This document shows, in pieces, positions 1 to 5,450 of a stretch of DNA of 5,450 nt (its first letter is position 1; every line of letters begins with the position of its first letter). This DNA comes from Nitrospirota bacterium (lineage in GTDB: Bacteria > Nitrospirota > Nitrospiria > Nitrospirales > UBA8639). The stretch is taken from positions 1-5,450 of the forward strand of contig QJYE01000548.1 in the NCBI GenBank assembly GCA_003235785.1, in the 5' to 3' direction. The translations under genes were made by a program, and so were the position numbers. The notes under the pieces are model-generated. The model was not told the origin of the DNA. It did not search any database and was given only the letters and a program-made list of their open reading frames with translations.

Positions 1-19
1 GGGATGCGCTAAGCAAGAC

Positions 20-45
20 CTCGGCTGCCGGGCCGAGACCCGGCA
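20..45. repeat. GC-rich inverted repeat with two competing hairpins
   Basis: TGCCGGG (26-32) and CCCGGCA (39-45) form a perfect 7-bp stem around a 6-base loop. An overlapping alternative stem pairs CTCGGC (20-25) with GCCGAG (32-37) around TGCCGG. The two stems share bases, so only one can form at a time. Neither strand has a T-tract directly after the stem, so it is not a classical intrinsic terminator. It lies downstream of the symporter and could be part of a dispersed palindromic element or of structure belonging to a gene left of the window. The dyad is seen directly; its role is unknown. Confidence 0.55.
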
Positions 46-58
46 TGCGTCAATCAGG

Positions 59-83
59 AAAAAGTGTTTAGGAGATGCCTAGA
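59..83 (-). terminator. weak candidate terminator after the symporter
   Basis: On the minus strand, TAGG and CCTA (plus positions 78-81 and 69-72) can form a 4-bp stem with a 5-base loop. Five bases further on comes a run of five T (plus-strand AAAAA, 59-63). It sits about 45 bases past the symporter stop, where an end of transcription would be expected. The stem is short and the T-run does not abut it, so this is only a weak candidate. The GC-rich hairpin at 20-45 lies just beyond and might contribute. Confidence 0.2.
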
Positions 84-127
84 GTTGTAGCAGAAATGAA
101 ATGTGTGGTTTGGGAGAAGAGAGAAAT

Positions 128-1381
128 TTATGGTTTAGATTCAAAGCGATCAATGACTGCCGCCCCGACAGCGTCGCCCCAGACGTTGACTGTGGTTCGA
201 CAACGATCTAAGAACCAATCCACGACCAAGATGAGCGAAATCCCTTCAATGGGCAGGTCCACGGCTTTGAGTACAATGACCATGGTGACGAGTCCGGCTT
301 CCGGAATGCCTGCTGCGCCTATGGCCGAGAGTGTGGCGGTCAGCAGTACAATTATGGTTTCCCCCAACCCCATTTCAATCCCGTAGGTCTGGGCAATAAA
401 CATGGCTGCCACGGCTTCATAGAGCGCGGTTCCATTCATGTTGATGGTGGCGCCTAAGGGGACCACGAAACTCACGACCCGTCGAGACACTTTCGCTTCC
501 TCAATCAGACCTTCCATCGTCAGTGGCAACGTGGCTGAACTGGAACTGGTTGAGAAGGCGGTCATGAGCGGGGTACTCAGGGCTTTGGCATAAGCCGGGA
601 CCGAACGTTGGCCGAGAAATCGTAAGGCTAATGGGAGGGTGAACAATCCATGAATGGCCAGGGCCAGGAGTACCGTGCCCACATAGGCACCCAGACTGGC
701 AAGTTGCGGCCAAAACCCTGTAAACCCTCCGGCTTCCCCTAGCCGTCCGGCCAACAACGCGCCAATACCCACTGGGGCCACCCACATGAGCAGGTGCACG
801 ATGGCCATCATGGCTTCGTTGATGCCCTCAAAGACCTTGATCACCAGAGCGCCTTTTTCTCCAATGGTGGTGAGGACGCCACCAAAGACTAAGGCAAAGA
901 CAATCAATGGCAAGATTTGTGTTTCCGCCATGGCCGCGAATAAGTTTTTAGGGACTAAGCTCGTCAGGATAGATTTAAACAAATCACCCAGAGTGGTGGG
1001 CTTGTCTTCCATTCGTTCTGACAGGTTCGAAAGATTTTCGTGCGATGTATCGATTTGGGTATGTTCGGTTGGTGTGCCGGGGTGAATGGCGATGACCAAG
1101 ATGAGACCCACCAAGACCGCCAGTCCTGTCGTGGTCATAAAAAAGAGGACGGTGCGAAGACCGATTGACCCGAGCTGTCGCACATCCCCCAAACTGGCAA
1201 CGCCCACGATCATGGAACTCATGACTAACGGAACGACCAGGGCAAAGAGTGCTTGTAAAAACAGGTCACCGACAAACGCGATGCTCAGGCCTACTGATGG
1301 CGCAAACCCGCCAAGGAGAATGCCTGAAAGAATACCCAGAAGCATGCCAATGAGCAGATGATGGGGGCTGGAGGCTTTCAT
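128..1381 (-). CDS. dicarboxylate/amino acid:cation symporter (SLC1/DAACS family, probable Asp/Glu transporter)
   Basis: Inner-membrane secondary transporter of the glutamate-transporter fold, complete at 417 residues (family usually about 400-440). Hydrophobic segments fit TM1-TM6, re-entrant loop HP1 (about 265-290, serine-rich STSSSSATLP at 277-286), TM7 (300-332, NMNGT at 314-318), HP2 (IGAAGIPEAG at 354-363) and TM8 (380-410). TM8 keeps D392, R395, T396, N399 and D403, equivalent to GltPh D394, R397, T398, N401 and D405. The Arg indicates an acidic substrate. The Asp at 392, which DctA-type C4-dicarboxylate carriers lack as I recall, favours aspartate or glutamate. The HP1-TM8 region resembles animal EAATs as well as archaeal GltPh. 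Oddities are Asn316 where Asp is usual and Phe81 where Tyr is usual, both at the third Na+ site. A polar loop of about 27 residues (101-127) separates TM3 and TM4. The gene lies 73 bases after gcvP on the same strand with no clear terminator between, so co-transcription is possible. The only in-frame start before an upstream stop is this ATG; no good Shine-Dalgarno is visible. Confidence 0.95.
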   Translation of the reverse strand: MKASSPHHLLIGMLLGILSGILLGGFAPSVGLSIAFVGDLFLQALFALVVPLVMSSMIVGVASLGDVRQLGSIGLRTVLFFMTTTGLAVLVGLILVIAIHPGTPTEHTQIDTSHENLSNLSERMEDKPTTLGDLFKSILTSLVPKNLFAAMAETQILPLIVFALVFGGVLTTIGEKGALVIKVFEGINEAMMAIVHLLMWVAPVGIGALLAGRLGEAGGFTGFWPQLASLGAYVGTVLLALAIHGLFTLPLALRFLGQRSVPAYAKALSTPLMTAFSTSSSSATLPLTMEGLIEEAKVSRRVVSFVVPLGATINMNGTALYEAVAAMFIAQTYGIEMGLGETIIVLLTATLSAIGAAGIPEAGLVTMVIVLKAVDLPIEGISLILVVDWFLDRCRTTVNVWGDAVGAAVIDRFESKP

Positions 1382-1385
1382 GAAA
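1376..1385. repeat. 10-bp perfect palindrome over the symporter start codon
   Basis: TTTCATGAAA is its own reverse complement and is centred on the ATG of the symporter. The bases upstream of this start carry no recognisable purine-rich ribosome binding site. A palindrome this short arises readily by chance, and its arms leave no loop for an RNA hairpin. It is recorded as seen, with no function claimed. Confidence 0.3.
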
Positions 1386-1454
1386 TTCGCAGGTATTTCA
1401 ATATGAGCGGCAGGACCAGGCTATTCAATTTTTGCTGACAGACTTGTGAGAACT

Positions 1455-4307
1455 TTAGGATGAATAGGTGTCCATCGGAGGGCACGTACAGACTAAATTT
1501 CGATCTCCATAGGCACTATCAATGCGTGAAACGGCTGGCCAAAATTTATGGTCCCGTACCCAAGGTGTGGGGAAGGCGGCTTGTTCTCGCAAATAGGGAT
1601 GGGGCCAGTCCGTTTGGGCGATGGTCTCAATGGTATGCGGGGCATGTTTGAGGGGATTGTTATCCCGGGGAAGTCGGCCTTCTTCAATGTCGGCAATTTC
1701 TTGACGAATGAGAATGAGCGCATCGCAATACCGGTCCAATTCTGCTTTTGATTCGCTTTCGGTAGGTTCGATCATCATGGTTCCCGGAACGGGCCACGAA
1801 ATCGTGGGTGCGTGAAAGCCATAATCCATCAGCCTTTTGGCCACATCTTCCACTTCCACATCGGCGGATTTCTTAAAGGGACGCAGATCCAAAATAAACT
1901 CATGGGCGGCCATGCCGTTTTTCCCCGTAAACAACACCGAATAATATTTGCTTAAGCGCTTGGCCATATAATTGGCATTTAAAATGGCGACTTGGGTGGC
2001 CTTAGTGAGGCCCTCAACTCCCATCAACTGAATAAATGCCCACGAAATGGGCAGGATATTTGGACTGCCAAACGGCGCAGCTGCGATGGCACCGATGCCG
2101 TCTGCCCCTCCAGTCGGCACGAGCGGATGTGTCGGTAATAAAGGGGCAAGGTGTGACGCCACAGCAATAGGCCCCATCCCTGGCCCCCCACCACCGTGGG
2201 GGATACAAAAGGTTTTATGGAGATTGAGGTGACACACATCGGCGCCAATCTCTCCTGGCTGAACCAGTCCCACCATGGCATTCATATTCGCGCCATCCAT
2301 ATAGACCTGACCGCCATGCTTGTGAACCGTGGCGCAGACCTGGCGGATGGTTTCTTCGAAGACGCCATGCGTGGAAGGATAGGTCACCATGAACGCGGCG
2401 AGCGTGTCTTGATATTGGGCGCACTTGGTTTCTAAATCATGCAAGTCAATATTGCCGGTGGTATCGCAGGCCACAGGGATGACTTGCATGCCAGCAATGA
2501 CGGCACTGGCCGGATTGGTGCCATGGGCCGATACCGGAATCAGGCAGACATTGCGATGTATGTGCCCTCGCTGTTCGTGGTATGCCCGAATCACCATGAG
2601 CCCGGCATATTCGCCTTGTGAGCCGGCGTTCGGTTGCAATGACACGGCCGCAAAGCCGGTAATTTCTGCCAGCCAGGCTTCCAATTGGCTGGTAAACAGA
2701 TGATAGCCTTTGGCTTGCTCTGTCGGAATAAACGGGTGGAGCCGGCTGAACTCGGGCCATGTCACCGGAATCATCTCGGCCGTGGCATTCAGTTTCATCG
2801 TGCATGATCCCAATGGAATCATGGAATGCACGAGCGAAAGATCTTTCGCTTGCAGGCGGTGCATATACCGGAGCAGTTCATGTTCAGAATGGTACGCATG
2901 AAACACTGGATGGGTCAGATAAAGCGATTGTCGTTGAAGTTCAACGGGGATAGCGCCATCGGGCGCTTCGTTTCCTTGATCCAAAGCATTGGGTACCGTG
3001 TCGCTTGCAGAAAAAATGGCTAAGATTTGGCAAACCTCTTGGATCGTGGTGGTTTCATCTAATGAGATGCCAAAGGTGTCATCCTCAAATCTTCGGAAAT
3101 TCATATGGGCCTGCCGAGTTTTGTGCTGAATGTCCTCAGCCGGAAGGTAGGGGCATTTGACACGGAGGGTATCGAAAAAGGCTGATTCCCGAAGCTCGCA
3201 TCCCAGTTGGCGCAGGCCTTTGGCCGTCGTGTTTGTGAGATGGTGAATGCGGCTGGCAATGGCTTTTAGGCCTTCGGGTCCGTGATAGACAGCATACATG
3301 CCGGCCATATTGGCTAACAGGACCTGGGCCGTACAAATATTGCTGGTGGCTCGATCGCGTCGAATATGCTGCTCACGCGTTTGTAAAGCCAGGCGATAGG
3401 CTTTCCGTCCTTTCGAATCTTTGGAGACGCCCACGACTCGTCCAGGAATCTGTCGTTTGAATTCTTCTTTGGTGGCCATAAATGCGGCATGTGGTCCTCC
3501 ATACCCCATGGGGACGCCAAATCGTTGGGAGGATCCCACCGCAATATCCGCTCCCCATTCACCGGGTGGCACTAACAGTGTGAGAGCCAGAAGGTCCGTA
3601 CAGGCGACGACCAGTGCCCCAGCTTCGTGGGCCTTCCCCACGAATTTTTGATAGGATCGCAAGGCGCCATCCGTTGATGGATAGGAAAGGAGCACGCCAA
3701 AGATTTGGCCGGGTAGAAATTCCAGAGTATCCGCATGACCGACCATGATAGTGATGTTTAATGGCTGGGCGCGTGTCTGCAAGACGGCCAGGGTTTGTGG
3801 ATGGCAGCCTTCGGCCACAAAAAATGTCTGACCTTTGACTTTGCTCAGGGCCCGGCACATGCTCATGGCTTCTCCGGCAGCCGTGGCTTCATCCAACAGC
3901 GAGGCATTGGCCAACGGGAGACCGGTTAGATCAGCTACCATGGTTTGAAAATTGAGTAACGCTTCCAGGCGCCCCTGCGCGATTTCTGCTTGATAGGGCG
4001 TGTATTGTGTATACCAGGCAGGATTTTCCAGTATGTTCCTGGCAATCACCGGAGGTGTGAGGCAATCGTAGTAGCCCATGCCAATGAAGGAACGGTACTG
4101 TTGATTCTGCGTCCCTATGCGGCGTAACTCCGCCAGCATGTCTTCTTCTGATTGGGCTGCCGGGAGATTCAAGGGATGGGACATGCGGATTCCTTCCGGG
4201 ACGGTGGCTTGAATGAGGGCATCAAGCGACGGCAGTCCTAATGTTCCTAACATTTCTTGAATGTGGCTCTCCGACGACCCGATGTGGCGCTGCGCAAAAT
4301 CAGTCAT
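1455..4307 (-). CDS. gcvP: glycine dehydrogenase (decarboxylating), P-protein of the glycine cleavage system
   Basis: PLP-dependent cytoplasmic enzyme that decarboxylates glycine and transfers the aminomethyl group to the lipoyl arm of H-protein; T-protein and dihydrolipoamide dehydrogenase complete the cycle. At 950 residues it is the fused full-length form (bacterial proteins about 950-960), not the split GcvPA/GcvPB type. The N-terminal half (about 1-450) carries family blocks such as RHIG (7-10), DEATAAGEAM (139-148), GVPMGYGGPHAAF (264-276) and ICTAQVLLAN (324-333). The C-terminal catalytic half has HSMIPLGSCTMKLNA (494-508), QPNAGSQGEYAGL (558-570), SAHGTNPASA (593-602) and DGANMNA (671-677). 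The PLP lysine is expected at K698 in LNLHK, followed by the glycine-rich loop GGGGPG (705-710). The C-terminus ends with the usual SAYGDRNLVC block (931-940), so nothing is truncated. The ATG gives the conserved short lead into RHIG and has a TAGGAG site 11 bases upstream. gcvT and gcvH are not in the window; upstream is a divergent amidohydrolase gene, downstream a symporter. Confidence 0.98.
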   Translation of the reverse strand: MTDFAQRHIGSSESHIQEMLGTLGLPSLDALIQATVPEGIRMSHPLNLPAAQSEEDMLAELRRIGTQNQQYRSFIGMGYYDCLTPPVIARNILENPAWYTQYTPYQAEIAQGRLEALLNFQTMVADLTGLPLANASLLDEATAAGEAMSMCRALSKVKGQTFFVAEGCHPQTLAVLQTRAQPLNITIMVGHADTLEFLPGQIFGVLLSYPSTDGALRSYQKFVGKAHEAGALVVACTDLLALTLLVPPGEWGADIAVGSSQRFGVPMGYGGPHAAFMATKEEFKRQIPGRVVGVSKDSKGRKAYRLALQTREQHIRRDRATSNICTAQVLLANMAGMYAVYHGPEGLKAIASRIHHLTNTTAKGLRQLGCELRESAFFDTLRVKCPYLPAEDIQHKTRQAHMNFRRFEDDTFGISLDETTTIQEVCQILAIFSASDTVPNALDQGNEAPDGAIPVELQRQSLYLTHPVFHAYHSEHELLRYMHRLQAKDLSLVHSMIPLGSCTMKLNATAEMIPVTWPEFSRLHPFIPTEQAKGYHLFTSQLEAWLAEITGFAAVSLQPNAGSQGEYAGLMVIRAYHEQRGHIHRNVCLIPVSAHGTNPASAVIAGMQVIPVACDTTGNIDLHDLETKCAQYQDTLAAFMVTYPSTHGVFEETIRQVCATVHKHGGQVYMDGANMNAMVGLVQPGEIGADVCHLNLHKTFCIPHGGGGPGMGPIAVASHLAPLLPTHPLVPTGGADGIGAIAAAPFGSPNILPISWAFIQLMGVEGLTKATQVAILNANYMAKRLSKYYSVLFTGKNGMAAHEFILDLRPFKKSADVEVEDVAKRLMDYGFHAPTISWPVPGTMMIEPTESESKAELDRYCDALILIRQEIADIEEGRLPRDNNPLKHAPHTIETIAQTDWPHPYLREQAAFPTPWVRDHKFWPAVSRIDSAYGDRNLVCTCPPMDTYSS

Positions 4308-4318
4308 GGTTGCTTAGG

Positions 4319-4324
4319 CTCCTA
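4319..4324 (-). promoter_or_regulatory. ribosome binding site of gcvP
   Basis: On the minus strand TAGGAG precedes the gcvP ATG by 11 bases, slightly longer than the usual spacing but acceptable. It supports the chosen start together with the conserved protein N-terminus. The site partly overlaps an 8-bp palindrome CTAGCTAG (4322-4329), which could modestly affect access. Confidence 0.55.
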
Positions 4325-4351
4325 GCTAGATAGAAAACCAGCGAAAGCACA

Positions 4352-4372
4352 ATGATCCGAACCCTGGATCAT
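4352..4372. repeat. perfect 7-bp inverted repeat in the gcvP leader
   Basis: ATGATCC (4352-4358) and GGATCAT (4366-4372) are exact inverted repeats around a 7-base spacer. The dyad lies 45 bases upstream of the gcvP start, so it would be a hairpin in the gcvP leader RNA if transcription begins further upstream, or an operator near the promoter. No T-run follows on the gcvP strand, which argues against a simple attenuator. Confidence 0.5.
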
Positions 4373-4404
4373 GTATGGAATATTGGGGAACAAGAGGTGT
4401 CGTG

Positions 4405-4498
4405 CACCGTAATAATGGCGAAAATACGCTGGCCTGTTTTGGAAGTTGAGAAGAAAAGGAAATCCGTTATCGATGTTCACCGTTGCTGTAACCACCGT
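4405..4498 (+). repeat. three CACCGT hexamers in the divergent intergenic region
   Basis: CACCGT occurs at 4405-4410, 4478-4483 and 4493-4498, all in the same orientation. The last two are 15 bases apart and lie inside the TTCAC...GTGAA palindrome. Repeated short motifs between divergent genes can be regulator half-sites, but the pattern was picked after looking, so chance remains possible. Confidence 0.3.
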
Positions 4499-4501
4499 GA
4501 A
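4476..4501. promoter_or_regulatory. operator-like palindrome TTCAC-N16-GTGAA
   Basis: TTCAC (4476-4480) and GTGAA (4497-4501) are perfect inverted half-sites whose positions are 21 bp apart, about two helical turns. Several inner positions also match symmetrically. This geometry suits a dimeric DNA-binding protein. It lies roughly mid-way between the divergent starts, so one bound protein could affect both genes. The symmetry is seen; binding is inference and no specific regulator is recognised. Confidence 0.3.
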
Positions 4502-4556
4502 ACTTTGTTGACAGACCCTAGCATGTTTTTCTCTGGCCTGCAAAATTTCCTTACCT

Positions 4557-4581
4557 GGGTTTCAGGGGTTTTTGGGTGGGG
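4557..4581 (+). other. putative G-quadruplex motif
   Basis: Four G-runs occur on the plus strand: GGG (4557-4559), GGGG (4565-4568), GGG (4574-4576) and GGGG (4578-4581), separated by loops of 5, 5 and 1 bases. This satisfies the common G3+ N1-7 pattern. The motif ends 84 bases before the amidohydrolase start, on that gene's coding strand, so it could form in promoter DNA or in leader RNA. Folding is inferred from pattern only. Confidence 0.45.
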
Positions 4582-4583
4582 TG

Positions 4584-4613
4584 TTGCACCTGATATTCGT
4601 TTGATTCTATTCT
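4584..4613 (+). promoter_or_regulatory. weak sigma70-like promoter candidate for the amidohydrolase
   Basis: TTGCAC (4584-4589) and TATTCT (4608-4613) are separated by 18 bases. The -35 matches consensus at three positions and the -10 at four, so the score is poor. Position is sensible, placing a transcription start about 45 bases before the ATG. If correct, the G-rich motif would lie immediately upstream of the -35. Confidence 0.2.
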
Positions 4614-4619
4614 TAGGAT

Positions 4620-4634
4620 CGATTGACTGAATCG
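4620..4634. repeat. short dyad upstream of the amidohydrolase start
   Basis: CGATT (4620-4624) and AATCG (4630-4634) are inverted around a 5-base spacer, extendable by a G-T pair and an A-T pair. It lies about 30 bases before the amidohydrolase ATG, in the probable leader. It is small and could be chance. Confidence 0.25.
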
Positions 4635-4654
4635 GTACCTTCAACTGAAAATTT

Positions 4655-4660
4655 AGGGAA
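4655..4660 (+). promoter_or_regulatory. ribosome binding site of the amidohydrolase gene
   Basis: AGGGAA lies 5 bases before the ATG at 4666. An in-frame TAG at 4654-4656 overlaps this site, and an in-frame TGA at 4624-4626 lies further upstream, so translation cannot start earlier in this frame. Together they fix the start at 4666. Confidence 0.5.
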
Positions 4661-4665
4661 CGAGC

Positions 4666-5450
4666 ATGGTTATTCTCTCCAATATTCAAAAATTGTATGA
4701 CGGGACGTCTGACGGGATTGAGGCCATTTACGAACGAATGGATATCTGGATTGATGGGGGCATCATTAAAGGGGTGCAACCTCACAATCCGAAGTATCCT
4801 CAGGGGTCGGAGGTGCAGCGGGTCGACTGTTCAGCCTATACCGTTACGCCAGGCCTGATTGATTGCCATGGCCATGTGACTCTGTGGGGGGTAGGGAATG
4901 CCAATCTGGATCGCATGAATTCGCCAGAGGCACCGTTTTGGGCAGAGCGTATTTTGTATCGCACCTTAGTGCATGGTGGGGTGACGACGCTCCGAGATGT
5001 TGGCGGTGCGACCCAGGTCTTGAAGCGAATGGTGGAGCAGGGGGTCTTACTTGGCCCTCGTTTACAGTTGGCCATTTGTATGTTGTCGACAACTGGTGGG
5101 CATGCTGATTTTCGAAGTCCGGATCGCTGTTGTGGCGAGCTCTCTCGGTTATGGCCGGCAGGTCCGGGTCGGCCTTCGAGCATTGTGGACGGCCCATGGG
5201 AATGCCGGAAGCGAGTCAGAGAGATTGCTGCCTGTGGCGGCGATCTGGTGAAAATTTGTGCGAGTCCTGGTGTGATCTCTCCGACTGATCAATTAGAGCA
5301 TCGTGATTTTACCTTAGAAGAAATGGAAGCCATTTGTGACGAAGCGGCAGGCCGAGGCATGTATGTGGCCGGGCATGCACATAGCCACAATGGGATCCGG
5401 ATGGCCATTGAGTCAGGAGTGAAAGATATTCAACATATTTCTTTTATGGA
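4666..5450 (+). CDS. metal-dependent amidohydrolase, imidazolonepropionase/prolidase-like (3' end outside window)
   Basis: The first 261 residues of an amidohydrolase-superfamily enzyme are present; the frame stays open to the right edge. Residues 1-60 fit the small N-terminal beta domain. TPGLIDCHGHV (61-71) then supplies the metal ligands H68 and H70. GGVTTLRDVGG (104-114), GPRL (130-133) and TTGGHAD (142-148) are typical of the COG1228 group that includes Xaa-Pro and Xaa-Arg dipeptidase-like enzymes. K196 in DLVKICASPGV is the expected carboxylated bridging lysine. H237 (GHAHS) and H257 (IQHIS) are the next two metal ligands; the final catalytic Asp would lie beyond the window. No signal peptide or membrane segment is visible, so it is probably cytoplasmic. 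Probable activity is hydrolysis of an amide or peptide bond; the substrate cannot be told from sequence. The gene diverges from gcvP. The true length should be about 400-430 residues if it is a normal family member. Confidence 0.9.
   Translation, partial: MVILSNIQKLYDGTSDGIEAIYERMDIWIDGGIIKGVQPHNPKYPQGSEVQRVDCSAYTVTPGLIDCHGHVTLWGVGNANLDRMNSPEAPFWAERILYRTLVHGGVTTLRDVGGATQVLKRMVEQGVLLGPRLQLAICMLSTTGGHADFRSPDRCCGELSRLWPAGPGRPSSIVDGPWECRKRVREIAACGGDLVKICASPGVISPTDQLEHRDFTLEEMEAICDEAAGRGMYVAGHAHSHNGIRMAIESGVKDIQHISFM

Larger units (their letters stand above)
4308..4665. other. divergent intergenic region between gcvP and the amidohydrolase
   Basis: This 358-base non-coding stretch must hold the 5' signals of both flanking genes. 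It contains several small symmetric or repeated motifs listed separately. Short open frames cross it on both strands, but none resembles a known protein and their translations look like noise. I do not recognise the conserved cores of a tandem glycine riboswitch on the gcvP strand, nor a convincing sigma70 promoter for gcvP. Confidence 0.7.

Noticed and set aside
20..45. Intrinsic terminator for the symporter transcript at the GC-rich hairpin
   Set aside because: The stem is strong, but on the minus strand it is followed by AGCCGAGG rather than a T-tract.
75..1361. Plus-strand open frames (75-386, 786-1085, 1086-1361) opposite the symporter
   Set aside because: They lie antisense to a clearly recognisable transporter gene, and their translations are low-complexity Met/Thr/Ser/Pro-rich sequence typical of shadow frames.
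1460..3858. Many 60-119 codon open frames on both strands within gcvP, the longest at 2446-2805 on the minus strand
   Set aside because: All overlap the intact, family-typical P-protein gene in other frames, and none shows a recognisable domain.
4508..4536. TTGACA at 4508-4513 as a plus-strand -35 box
   Set aside because: The hexamer is perfect, but no acceptable -10 sequence lies 16-18 bases downstream (CTCTGG and neighbours).
4308..4560. Glycine riboswitch upstream of gcvP
   Set aside because: Reading the minus strand I could not find the conserved glycine aptamer cores or a tandem arrangement; a covariance-model search would be decisive.
4322..4785. Small open frames 4322-4543 (-), 4352-4630 (+) and 4477-4785 (-) in the divergent intergenic region
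   Set aside because: No recognisable domain or convincing ribosome binding site; one overlaps the start of the amidohydrolase gene, and the region is better explained as regulatory DNA.
4836..5251. Open frames on both strands (up to 117 codons) overlapping the amidohydrolase
   Set aside because: The frame starting at 4666 carries the conserved metal-binding and superfamily motifs throughout; the others are shadows.

Overview
The window holds three protein-coding genes and reads as an ordinary chromosomal stretch of a bacterium, with small amino-acid metabolism as the common theme. On the minus strand, gcvP (1455-4307) encodes a complete, single-chain glycine decarboxylase P-protein. Downstream of it on the same strand, after 73 bases, lies a complete SLC1/DAACS-family acidic amino-acid:cation symporter (128-1381). 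On the plus strand, diverging from gcvP, an imidazolonepropionase/prolidase-like metal-dependent amidohydrolase starts at 4666 and runs off the right edge with at least 261 residues.

The organism cannot be fixed from this window. Base composition looks moderate (about half G+C), starts are standard ATGs, and the P-protein is the fused form common in Gram-negative bacteria rather than the split GcvPA/GcvPB form. A Nitrospira-like or proteobacterial source is possible, but this is only an impression.

Layout: 1-127 is non-coding sequence past the symporter, with a GC-rich hairpin region that can fold two ways. 128-1381 is the symporter, 1382-1454 a short gap without an obvious terminator, and 1455-4307 gcvP. 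4308-4665 is a 358-base divergent intergenic region. It is the most structured non-coding DNA here: a perfect 7-bp dyad in the gcvP leader, an operator-like TTCAC-N16-GTGAA palindrome, three CACCGT hexamers, and a four-run G-quadruplex motif before the amidohydrolase. 4666-5450 is the 5' part of the amidohydrolase gene.

The P-protein starts the glycine cleavage system by decarboxylating glycine and loading the aminomethyl group onto lipoyl-H protein. gcvT, gcvH and lpd are not in this window. The symporter probably imports aspartate or glutamate, and the amidohydrolase may hydrolyse a dipeptide or other amide. Shared use of amino acids is a reasonable inference, but no pathway link is proven. 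I saw no phage, transposon, CRISPR, toxin-antitoxin or clearly novel multi-gene system. The best leads are an altered third sodium site in the symporter and the structured intergenic region.
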